A DNA stretch of 64,000 nucleotides from Plutella xylostella. Taxonomy: Eukaryota > Arthropoda > Insecta > Lepidoptera > Plutellidae. The stretch lies in NCBI RefSeq assembly GCF_932276165.1, contig NC_064007.1, positions 2,118,001-2,182,000 on the forward strand, read 5' to 3'. A program made the position numbers and the translations under genes. Under the pieces are notes generated by a model that worked only from the letters and a program-made list of their open reading frames with translations, was not told where the DNA came from and made no database searches. Of this stretch, positions 55,325-64,000 are shown in pieces (positions within the stretch are counted from its first letter, which is position 1; every line of letters starts with the position of its first letter).

Positions 55325-55825
55325 TTACTGTGGTCTTTAAATTTGATTAGTGATTACAAACAATGACTACGTAGGAAACGTGACTAAGAATTATCATTGC
55401 GAATTTAAATGAATTATTATATATAAAGGAGGATCTTCTATACCTCCTATTGACTGACTAGACATGTAAAAGGCATCTATTGATATTAAATTTGGCTTTA
55501 TTGGCCAGTTTACCGAAAACAATTGGACTATACAAGTATGCATAGTTACATTAGAAGAAGACTTGCCTTTCTACTTGCCCTGCTACTCGCTTGCCCACTC
55601 CCCTTCTTTGTAAACGCACTCCGACTATTACAATCAGATACAATTTTCAATGGCAGCTGATTTCGGAATTCCATTAAAATTGTGTTTTGGACGCGACTGC
55701 GCCGGTCGAAAATACGCGTTTAGCCACCGATGAATAATTCATGACTTCACTCTAATTCGATGCCAATATTCACGACTAACATGGCTAATTAAATCAGTGT
55801 ACCTATACATACAAAGAAAGCTATA

Positions 55826-55935
55826 CGACCGAATGGTGTAGTGGTTAGAACCTGACTGCAGTGCCAAAGGTCCCGGGTTCTATTGTTTGTCGATCTGTGT
55901 CTCGAAACATGCAAAGGTTGCCTGTAAGAGAGGAC
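55826..55935 (+). mobile_element. SINE with tRNA head joined to a LINE-like 3' segment
   Basis: The head ACGACCGAATGGTGTAGTGG, CCAAAGGTCCCGGGTTCTA is directly followed by GTCGATCTGTGTCTCGAAAC and GGTTGCCTGTAAGAGAGGAC. The last phrase is also the start of the LINE tail at 13474-13512 (minus). The B-box is mutated (GGTTCTATTG). Confidence 0.55.
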
Positions 55936-55977
55936 TTCAAGTGTAAAATACAGTGTTAATAGCACGTCTTTTTTATT

Positions 55978-56120
55978 TCTCAGCCTCTTGAGTCCCTCTG
56001 CTGGGCAAAGGTCTCTCCCTGAATTTTCTACTTATCCTTTCTTGGGCCTTCTCACACAATTCCTTGCTAAAATTGTCCAGGTCGTCACGCCATCTCCTTC
56101 TTGGTCTGCCTCTACTTGAT
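55978..56120 (-). mobile_element. LINE C-terminal fragment (GRPRRRWRDDLDNF type)
   Basis: On the minus strand the frame reads SRGRPRRRWRDDLDNFSKEL, then CEKAQERISRKFRERPLP and a stop-bearing tail. This is a common C terminus of RTE-like endonuclease/reverse transcriptases, divergent from the one at 5913-6068. About 45 codons remain. Confidence 0.75.
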
Positions 56121-56769
56121 AAATTCTCATAAATAAATATATAGGTAAATCCGTAATTGAAATAAAATTAAGTTTGTACTTGAATCATTCCGTAAGTGAT
56201 TCACTTCAGAATTACCTTCAATAACACTTTATCTTAATCAAGTCTTAAGCTACGGCTAATTAAATTTTCATAATACAATCCTATCAAAGGCCCCAGAATC
56301 GATAAAATATAAGCACGAATCGAATGATATTTCATCGGTTATGAAAGCTATGTGGTTCCGAGTAGAATAGCGACGATGCGAATCGAATCGCTGCTTTGAG
56401 CTATAAAATGTAACGATAGTTACCACGATATAATCGATATTGTATAGCTTTGAGGCTTTTGTGTAAAAAAGCGAATAGGCCCTCGCGATGTGCGAAATCG
56501 ATAATTGCTAAGCGATAGGATCGAAGGATTACGAGCAATAAATACTGAGGAATTTTAATTTGCTTACACACAATGGATTCTGGTGATCGCCTTAAAATTG
56601 ATGGATTAAATAAGATGAAGATATATTGGTTGGGAAGCTGAACATGCATCAGTGTTTATTATTGTTACGTTTTTAACCGAATATATTTTATCAGGTATAG
56701 GTTTACTTAAACAATATGGATTCACTCTAAGGGTCTCACCACAAAAAACTAGAAACACATTAAACTGAT
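56121..56769. other. No gene supported
   Basis: The 82-codon minus-strand frame at 56401-56649 is not recognised. ATCGAT/TCGATA words are frequent here (56300-56530) but show no order. Confidence 0.35.
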
Positions 56770-56866
56770 GTTTATTTACTAAATTCTTTATTGCACAAAG
56801 TAAATTGGTACAAAGGCGAACTTAATGCTAGCAGCATTTTCTACCAGTTAACCTTTGGTGATGTTG
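56770..56866 (-). mobile_element. LINE 3' tail (minus strand)
   Basis: GGTTAACTGGTAGAAAATGC, TGCTAGCATTAAGTTCGCC, TTTGTACC and then TTTGTGCAATAAAGAATTTA: a hairpin, a GCC-TTTGTAC box and AATAAA, as in the other Jockey/CR1-like tails here. Confidence 0.7.
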
Positions 56867-57075
56867 AAAAAGTGATTGGTAGTGCTTATGGCTTTGAAGA
56901 AAGAAGATGGTTTATATTGAGTACTTAACCGAAATATTAATATCTTAATATATACCTATCTATACAATATAAATATACACGTGATACCTAAATAAATACA
57001 CTACATACATACATAAATATATACATAAATACATACAAAAAATTACTATCATCATCATCATCACACAGATAGGGA

Positions 57076-57492
57076 TCAGTTAGGCAGAATGTTCTGCTCT
57101 TGGAGGTAGTGGAGACGAACTTTAGATTTAAAAAGATCTATAGACTTAGTTTGTCTTATATCCAGTGGTAACTTGTTCCACAAGCGAACCGCTGTCACAG
57201 TGAAAGAATCAGAATACCCTGCCGCATTATGCTCTGGGGTACGAAAGAGAAGATTGGATGACGACTTGACCGTTGAGGACGGTCAGAAAAGTCGAAGAAC
57301 GTGAAGCGTTCTGTTAGGTAGGATGGGGCACAAGCATTGTAGACTATACTATGAACGAGAGATAGAATATGAGCATTCCTTCGGTGACGGATATTGAGCC
57401 ACTTGAGTTTGTTACGAAAATCAGAGACATGATCATACTTACGCAGGCCAAAAATAAAGCGTATGCATAAGTTTAGCAGACGGTCGAGTTTA
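57076..57492 (-). mobile_element. LINE reverse-transcriptase C terminus with a frameshift
   Basis: From 57492 the minus-strand frame reads HKLDRLLNLCIRFIFGLRKY, then a KLKWLNIRHRRNAHILSL block and a CAPSYLTERFTFF block, as in Jockey-like ORF2 C termini. Near 57235 the frame shifts; after that GYSDSFTVTAVRLWNKLPLD and SKVRLHYLQEQNILPN run to the stop at 57076-57078. A (GAT)n-like tail (57049-57064) follows. The catalytic part is missing. No single frame is long, so the element is easily overlooked. Confidence 0.88.
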
Positions 57493-57616
57493 TGCGATGT
57501 TTAGGCCTAAGGTATACCTCTCCTCTATACCCTCTCGTCAAACCTAGTTCCAATATTTTTTTTGGTGGTAAATAACGTTATAGCGCTGGAATTTGCAACG
57601 TGTGATTTGGCGACAT

Positions 57617-57715
57617 CATATCGCTTTAAGTGATAAGACTGCCATTTCTGTACATAATGTGGTAGTATATTAGTTATGTAAGTTTTGTTCATGTGTGTGT
57701 ACACAATCCTCTAAA
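57617..57715 (+). mobile_element. LINE 3' tail
   Basis: ATCGCTTTAAGTGATAAGAC, TGCCATTTCTGTACATAATG, GTTATGTAAGTTTTG and a GTGTGTGTACA end match 60893-61012. The AATAAA is eroded. Confidence 0.6.
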
Positions 57716-57749
57716 TACTAAATCCAAAGTGTGTTTATAGGCTGACTTA

Positions 57750-58279
57750 GGCAGCGTTCCCACTACGCCGGACCGGCAGATCTGCCGCGCCGGTAAATCT
57801 GCCGGAAGAGCTAGTGGCTGTACAATTTATATGAAGCTATTCACATTATCCCGGGTCCGGCATTTTTGCCGAGCCCGGCATTTCTACCGAACGTTTTGTC
57901 ACTACGAATTGCCGGTAGAACGACCGGGCCCGGAGTAATGTGAACGAGTTTGTGCCGGTATCTGTCCCCCGCTCGCCCCGCTCGTGCTCCCCTCGCCCCG
58001 CCCGTGTTCCACTCACGTCATTCGGCTCGCATGTTCTGGTAAAAGTAGACGTTTAGCATGGATATTCAAGCAGAAACTTTAATTACGCTTGTCCAAGAGA
58101 GACCTGTTCTGTGGGATAAGACCGAAGACGTCTATAAAGACAAAAACTTAAAGTGCGCGCAGGTCCAAATTCAACTGAGGACTGTCTGAATTTCTTCCGG
58201 GATCCGATGTAATGTGATCACTCTGTCCGGTGTCCGGTTTTCGGCAGATCTGCCGGTCCGGCGTAGTGGGAACGCTGCC
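57750..58279 (+). mobile_element. PIF/Harbinger-type element, perfect 38-bp terminal inverted repeats, TTA target site
   Basis: The left end (GGCAGCGTTCCCACTACGCC, GGACCGGCAGATCTGCCG) is exactly inverted at 58242-58279. TTA lies at 57747-57749 and 58280-58282. The 530-bp element has CCGG-rich subterminal repeats and no DDE transposase, but keeps the start of a MADF-type gene at 58058-58189. It is thus an internally deleted derivative of an autonomous two-gene Harbinger. Confidence 0.92.
58058..58189 (+). pseudogene. MADF-domain (Harbinger accessory DNA-binding protein) remnant
   Basis: From ATG at 58058 the frame gives 43 codons. Residues 8-32 read LITLVQERPVLWDKTEDVYK then DKNLK, the opening helix and turn of a MADF domain (L-x-x-L-V-x-E-R-P-x-L-W-D ... 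Y-K-D-x-N). It then runs into unrelated residues and TGA at 58187-58189. In PIF/Harbinger elements the second gene encodes a Myb/MADF-like protein that helps the transposase reach DNA and the nucleus; only its first ~32 residues are left here. Confidence 0.82.
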
Positions 58280-58402
58280 TTACACCTTAACTATCATAAC
58301 ACAACATAACATGTATTCAAGTTTCTAATATAACCCCAAAAACTTCCTCACAAAGGTATACAGAGCAGAGTACATCCAAATAGTGACGGGAGATCTGACA
58401 GT

Positions 58403-58615
58403 ACAAGTACAATAATACCACGTGCTCTTACGGTGATGGAAAACATCGTGAGGAAACCTGCACATCTAGATTCTAGATGTGTGTCCTAAGTGCATTGTAC
58501 TTATTCCAAAAAACGGTGATTTGGTTCGCTACCTATCACGTGAGTACAAATGTGCTGCGAAAAGTGGGTGGCTCGGGCTTATACATATACATATACATAA
58601 TATACATATACATAC
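58403..58615 (+). mobile_element. SINE family B, 5'-truncated, flanked by 34-bp direct repeats
   Basis: CACGTGCTCTTACGGTGATG, GAAAACATCGTGAGGAAACC, TCTAGATTCTAGATG, ATCACGTGAGTACAAATG and GCGAAAAGTGGGTGGCTCG are the body of SINE B, with a (TATACA)n-like tail. AGTACATCCAAATAGTGACG and its continuation occur at 58369-58402 and 58616-58649 with two differences in 34. The tRNA head is missing. Confidence 0.85.
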
Positions 58616-58649
58616 AGTACATCCAAATAGTGACGGCAAATCTGACAGT

Positions 58650-60295
58650 GAGCGCAGATTATGCGCTAAGATGAGGTGATTAATGCCGAGTGCGAACTAT
58701 TTGGTGCGGAAAAGAAACTGGCTGGTAGGATTTTACTTTTCTTTTACACTGACGATTCGAAAATAAAATGTTTTGGATTCTGCTCAACTGCCTAAATACT
58801 TTTTAGCCTTATTGGCACTAGGCTAGTAATGTTTGCCAATAGCAAGGGATTTAGTTACTTACTAAATTACTCTCCACTTGATATTTTTGTGTTTTTGTTT
58901 CATTATAATTATTTGAGTGAATAATGTGCAGTGAAATACAATGTTAATTAATACTTAATACATATTTATATTATGTATACGTAGAAAACAAGCAAAAAAT
59001 CGTAAAGATGATCGAGGTTGTGTCGAAATGAACTCAATTCTGTGTTTGGCCAAAGCAAAAAATATTTACGTTACCTACAAAGACGATCCAATTTATTCTA
59101 CCATGGACACATTGGTCTCTCATTTGACGCCATGTTGTTTGTCATTCCAATTTCAAAATCGTTGAAACAGTTAACGGTTTTGCAGAACAGTATTGCATCA
59201 TTCGAAGGCACAATATAAAACGCATGAAATAGCGCCTCTAATTTGAAAATATTTGTAAATATTCTATTTCACAGTTTTTATGTTATGTTATTTAACAAAA
59301 TTCCTATTTCTGATAGAATTATTTAACAGTCTAATAGTTATTAATAAGAAGAAAAGAAAGGCATCGTCGGAATGAAACTCAATAAAGCAAAACCTTTTAT
59401 AGCCCAAAGTGATAATCCTAGTAGGCCTTTGAGGGAATTCTCGTTGAAACAGTCAAGGAATTATTTTCCAAAAACTGAAATTTTCCTTCGGAATTCCTTT
59501 GCAGCCTACTCTTCTATCTCGACATCGAAAAAGATTGGAATTCTTCATCGTCTAGGAAAATAAATAATGTTTTTAGAGATAGTATTGTTTATAGGCTACT
59601 GGAGAAAATGAGATATATTATGCTATACTTACTTGATGTTATTACCTCCTCCTTTTTTAACCCCCGACGAAAAAATAAGGTGAAATAAGTTCTGTGTATA
59701 GTGTGTATATTTATATGTTAACATTATAACACCCCTGTAAACCAGGGGTTAAGAACCCAGCCTCTAACCGTGTTTTTAAGAGGCCAATCCACTTCTTCTA
59801 AGTCGTATAACTTTTTAATTATCAAAAACAGGTCAAGTCTGAAACAACCAATTACACATTTGGAAATGTTCCAGCAGCAATATTGGTAGTATCGTCGCAG
59901 TTCATGCGAATCATAAAGACCCTACTTTTCATTTCTTAATAGTAACGATAATACTTACCACGCCCGCGAGTCTAGACAAACACTAATACTGAAACTAGGG
60001 ATCTATGAGTCCTTTGACATAATAGTAATATAATATAATAATAGGAGCCACTGGAATTGTTGCAAAAAGTCTACATAGATACTGTAATAAGTTAGAAGCA
60101 AAAATAAACATACATATCATGCAGAAGCAGGCAGCCATTCACACATGCAGTATAGTTAGTAAGGTTTTAGGAGATTCAGTTTTTGTACACGGGGACACTG
60201 ATGCTCCTCTTCTCTGAAGGTTTCAGAGCGGGAGTATTAGTTTTAGAAACACCAACCTCAAAAGTCGAGATAAATATACACAGGAATATAATAAT
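58650..60295. other. No gene supported
   Basis: Frames of 63-66 codons at 59018-59218 and 59372-59563 have no known domain. A CCCCCGACGAAAAAATAAGG block at about 59660 is a scrap of a dispersed repeat. Confidence 0.35.
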
Positions 60296-60350
60296 AATAG
60301 TAATATGTGGGGACATCTAACACGGCAATCCGACCCAAACTAGGCATAGA
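60296..60350 (-). mobile_element. SINE family A1, tail fragment
   Basis: AATATGTGGGGACATCTAACA, CGGCAATCCGACCCAAACTA, GGCA is the 3' end of A1 on the minus strand. Confidence 0.6.
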
Positions 60351-60423
60351 TAGATTCTAATTGGTTCTTCGTTTTCTAATAACATATATTTCAAATAAGA
60401 AATTGACAATATTGATAATGTAA

Positions 60424-60558
60424 GGGTTGACTGGAAGAGATCGCGTTGAGGCGATAAGTCCGCCCTTGTATACTAGTCTAGTTTAATTCTCTCCATTTTT
60501 TTTTACTGTTATACCTATGTATATTGTATACAATAAAGTGTTAAATAATAATAATAAT
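60424..60558 (+). mobile_element. LINE 3' tail with hairpin and TACAATAAAGTG
   Basis: GGTTGACTGGAAGAGATCGC, GTTGAGGCGATAAGTCCGCC, CTTGTATAC, then TGTATACAATAAAGTGTTAA and (ATA)n. This is the clearest of the five Jockey/CR1-like tails. Confidence 0.8.
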
Positions 60559-60892
60559 GTAAAGTGCTTACCTTTTATTCATATTTTTATTCGTTTGGTT
60601 TCATCCCTCATAATATGCAAAAGTTATATTACATACATGAGTTCAAATCCAAGACATTAGACAGGATATTTTGTTGTTGTAAATGTTATTGTATTTTACC
60701 TCTTGAAACTTCATAGAAATACAATTTAGTTTTATACTAATATAATGTACATTTATAATGTAAAATAAAGAAAACTTATTTAATACACAAAATATAGTTA
60801 AATAAAAGCTAATTGAATATAGATAAATAATCTCCCAGCCAACCTTTGAACGTTTGAAATTAACCAAATATACTTCCACCCTAAGGTTGTCT
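60559..60892. other. AT-rich spacer between two LINE tails
   Basis: A 78-codon minus-strand frame is low complexity; nothing else is seen. Confidence 0.35.
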
Positions 60893-61012
60893 TGAAAAAG
60901 TCGCTTTAAGCGATAAGACCGCCATTTTTGTACATATTTGTTAGTATTTAAGTTATGTAAGTTTCCTTTATGTGTGTGTACAAATAAAGAATATTCTATC
61001 TATCTATAGTTC
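60893..61012 (+). mobile_element. LINE 3' tail
   Basis: AAAGTCGCTTTAAGCGATAA, GACCGCCATTTTTGTACATA, GTTATGTAAGTTTCC, GTGTACAAATAAAGAATATT and a (TCTA)n end. Confidence 0.75.
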
Positions 61013-62058
61013 TGTTGTACCTATATGTTATATTCTTCAGAAAATCTCGATGCCTGAAGGACCACTTGAGACAGATCTCAATGTCTGAGTTCAAAGGCCA
61101 CCTAAAAAGGCTTTTAGTATAGTAATCTAGTTATTGCTTCCACGGTTTTTAGGGTTCCTATGGGACCCTGCTACTATATACCTAAGCCTTCAATACTTCA
61201 TTTTTCGGAAGTTAGTGTGACCCTGTTTCTGATTAGGTAATTAAATGTAGCCCCTAATAGGAAGGTGAAATGTGGGATTATTAACGAAGGACTTGTTTGC
61301 ATATATCAATATATTATATTAAATAAATTATTACGACATACACACGGTATATACGTAACACACACACTCACACCTTGTGCTTCTGTAGGCTCTTATGGGG
61401 TATGCAGACCCGAGAACAACGGGATCGAACCTGAGACCATTGGTAGAACAGTCAGAGTTACTAACCGCTCGGCTAATCCACATGTTACCACCGCAACAAT
61501 GTAACACTAAGTCCCTTTTACCATGAACTAAACTCGATACGCCGAAAATTCAAAACATATTTTGAATCGCATAGTTGAAAGCCCATCCCAAATACGATAT
61601 GTTTGGCTAACAAATATGTGCCCAGCCTATGTACAACCAACATTTATATTAGCTAGCAAAATTATTCAAAAGCCGACGTTACAGAGAGAAAATCTAATAT
61701 TAATTCTAAATTCTGCCAATATTTAGGTTTACTACACGTACCTACTATGATATTGTAGCGAAATTATGTTGTAGTAGAATCGATATTTTGACCTTACCTA
61801 TAATTTATTTGGTTCTCTTTAATAAACTAAACTAAACTTTCCATGATTTATTTCTTCCACGTTATAGAATAGGCTTAACTACCTACAGTGACTAATTAAT
61901 ACCTTAAATTGCCCAAAATAAATTGCGAAAAGGTACCTACATACTCCCACACAACGATCACGACGCTTCATAGCTATTACAATGTGTAAAGACTTGTGTG
62001 TTTTATTTAAGTACTTATAGTACCGAAATATTGTACGTACCCAAACATTTTTATTTAT
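61013..62058. other. No gene supported; degenerate SINE inside
   Basis: 61340-61482 keeps words of a minus-strand A2 SINE (CACACTCACACCTTGTGCTT, GACCCGAGAACAA, GGGATCGAACCTGAGACCAT, GTTACTAACCGCTCGGC). The rest is AT-rich. Confidence 0.4.
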
Positions 62059-62301
62059 GACGGTCGAATGGCGTAGTGGTTAGTGGCCCTGACTGCTATG
62101 CCGAAGGTCCCGGTTTCGATTCCCGGCTGGGGCAGATATTTTTTAAAGACAGATATTTGTACTCGGATCTTGGATGTTGATATTTATGTTTAATATGTAT
62201 CTATCTATGTATTTGTGTAGATACCCATAACACAGGCTCTGCCTAGGTTGGGGTCGGATGGCCGTGTGTGAGTCCCCACATATTTATTTATTTATTATTA
62301 T
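62059..62301 (+). mobile_element. tRNA-derived SINE, family A1
   Basis: Head GACGGTCGAATGGCGTAGTG, GGTTAGTGGCCCTGACTGC, B-box GGTTTCGATTCCCGG, then AGATATTTGTACTCGG, TGTAGATACCCATAACACAG, GGTCGGATGGCCGTGTGTG and a (TTTA)n tail. Full length; same family as 44165-44428. Confidence 0.92.
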
Positions 62302-64000
62302 TTAATCAGCTATATAAATGTTAACCCTTTATCTACCGTGCGTCTCAAAAACACGTCCTAATTAACTCAAATCTTTCGCGTTTTCATACCATAATGTTGT
62401 AGTATATTTCTTTCCATACAATACACCGTATACAATACACTTGGCACATTTCGTGAGCTGAAACTTGACACTGCTTGCTTCAAATACGCTTTCTGCATAT
62501 CTCCATAATGGCTTATTATTCGAGCTGGTGCGATACTAACTTGGACTGTTTAGTTTTATTACTAATTATTTTTTTTAAATCCCTGACCGAAAAATCGGTG
62601 TTTAGTTTGTAGTTAGACTCGTGTCTTTTTTTTATTAGAGTTGAGTTTTTTTTTATAGTCATTACTTAACTACATATTCACTAAGTATGAAATTAACCCA
62701 TTATGTTATCGGACTTTCGATTCGATTGGTTATTCGAAAATAGAAGTCTCTTTCACCAATTTTAAAATATATGGTTCAATTCTGACATCTGTAATTGGGG
62801 TCCAATTCGGAGTCTCGTCGGTAGCTCCCCACGGATCCAGTGTAGTATTTCAAAGCTTTAATATTTGTAAAATTAACAATATAATTGGGCACTCAGTCGA
62901 GTCTTTGCCTGCACAATGGCTCGCGTTTTCAAACATCTGGTCCCTCGAAAAAAGGGCGGATATTCGAACAGTGTTCAATAGGGACGCCTGTCCCAAAGGC
63001 GATCTTTTAGTCCCAAAAACAAGTACTTAATCCCCCAATTTGCTGCGCGAAAGCAAGTTGTGGTGCACTCGACTTAAGTATTGATTTCGGTTGCGAAAAA
63101 TCTCATTTAGAGCTCTAAGTCGCAACGTAAATGGTTGCATCTGTACATCCCTTAGCGACGCATTCATTTTATGTCTCCATTGGTAAAAGGTCGTAAGTAA
63201 CCGCATAAACCAAATTGAGTTTTGCTCGGACAGCGATAAAGTATACTTTTGTACACCAATGGCTTTGTATAGAGAGTACTAAATAAAGTCTTTACCCTTT
63301 GTGAATAGGAGGTGTAGCGTGTAATTAGCGATTTTATGAAATTGCTAGGTAAATAGTTAGTTCGTATTTCTTGTGACGAGTCCGTTTGTGGAAGGCAATG
63401 TTTAGTTACGCCTATTTCGAGTTGCTCGTTAACGTTTTAAGTTTTGCATGTTAGCTTTTTATGAGTTATTGTAAAGGGACAAATGGATATTCAGATTACT
63501 GAGGTTGTTTGGAGAGAAGGAGAATGAATAGTGTATGTTGCGTGGACTGTAGGTTTGGCTGGCTGGTCTTCTTCATTAAAACCAAAGTTTCACAGTGAGA
63601 CAGTATTTATTTTATCACAACACAAGAGCACCGTACAGCAGTTATATTGTAACAGTATAGGATACGGAAGTAACCATAAACAATAAATTAAAAATATACC
63701 TGTGTTGCCATCAACATATTGCCGCCTAAGAAAGAGCAAACGATAAATTAACTCAAGAGATAACATTTGTATGACCAAATAAAGTGCAATCATGCTTAAA
63801 CACATATACCTAACATAGTTTACATAGTATTTACTTAGGCATTTCGTACATTACATATTATGTCAACTCTAACTTGAAAGATACCTATCGAACAACAAGT
63901 TATGAAAATAAATTTATATAAACAAAGCTGACCGTTTTTAATTTATGTATTTACCTAACAAACATATTTTATGAATACCTACTATAACCATATAGAAGAG
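62302..64000. other. Mostly unique sequence, no gene seen
   Basis: 62880-63300 has a more balanced base composition and no transposon hallmark, but also no open frame. The 71-codon minus-strand frame at 63590-63805 is hydrophobic and not recognised. Confidence 0.35.

Noticed and set aside
62059..62130. A tRNA gene at the head of the sequence
   Set aside because: It has only partial cloverleaf features and is repeated with the same SINE body elsewhere in the window.

Overview
The window looks like AT-rich nuclear DNA from a butterfly or moth (Lepidoptera). This rests on the repeat content: several copies of a short Helitron-like family of the Lep1 type (start TCCTAACTAATATTATAAAT, internal GTCT microsatellite, end near CAGCTAG), at least three kinds of tRNA-derived SINE, 5'-truncated RTE-like LINE tails ending in (TGATGA)n, Jockey/CR1-like LINE tails, and many small inverted-repeat DNA elements (MITEs). 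I see no bacterial, plasmid, phage or CRISPR features, no intact tRNA or rRNA gene, and no recognisable viral insertion.

Only one ordinary cellular gene is clear: a single-exon secreted trypsin-like (snake-type) serine protease on the minus strand at 36882-37796. It keeps its full catalytic triad, has a possible TATA/initiator promoter upstream, and has a polyadenylation signal just after the stop. Two weaker coding candidates are recorded. One is a possible first exon with a signal peptide and splice donor at 1723-1792, phase-compatible with a small candidate exon at 9098-9169. The other is a possible terminal exon (32246-32476) that sits in both units of a 984-bp tandem duplication; it is open in unit A and stopped in unit B.

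Layout. 1-1169: a dispersed 358-bp repeat abutting a truncated LINE. 3.5-13 kb: Helitron-like elements, nested MITEs (one GC-rich with perfect 62-bp terminal repeats) and a G-rich MITE. 13-20 kb: SINEs, Helitron-like copies and LINE tails. 21-24.5 kb: MITEs and a LINE reverse-transcriptase remnant that still shows its FADD motif. 24.5-28.8 kb: AT-rich DNA with little recognisable content. 28.8-34.2 kb: dense repeats and the tandem duplication. 36.8-37.9 kb: the protease. 38.8-44.5 kb: MITEs, SINEs, the inverted second copy of the 358-bp repeat and a SINE nested in a palindrome. 47-52 kb: LINE tails and a hAT-type MITE carrying (CAAGAC)n arrays. 55-58.7 kb: two Harbinger-type elements, one keeping the start of a MADF-type gene, and a frameshifted LINE. 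60-64 kb: LINE tails, SINEs, then mostly unique sequence.

The repeats do not form a functional pathway; they record nested insertions, and several are dated relative to one another by intact target-site duplications. All calls come from reading the sequence by eye. Family names rest on remembered hallmarks (termini, target sites, motifs), and boundaries of old elements are approximate.
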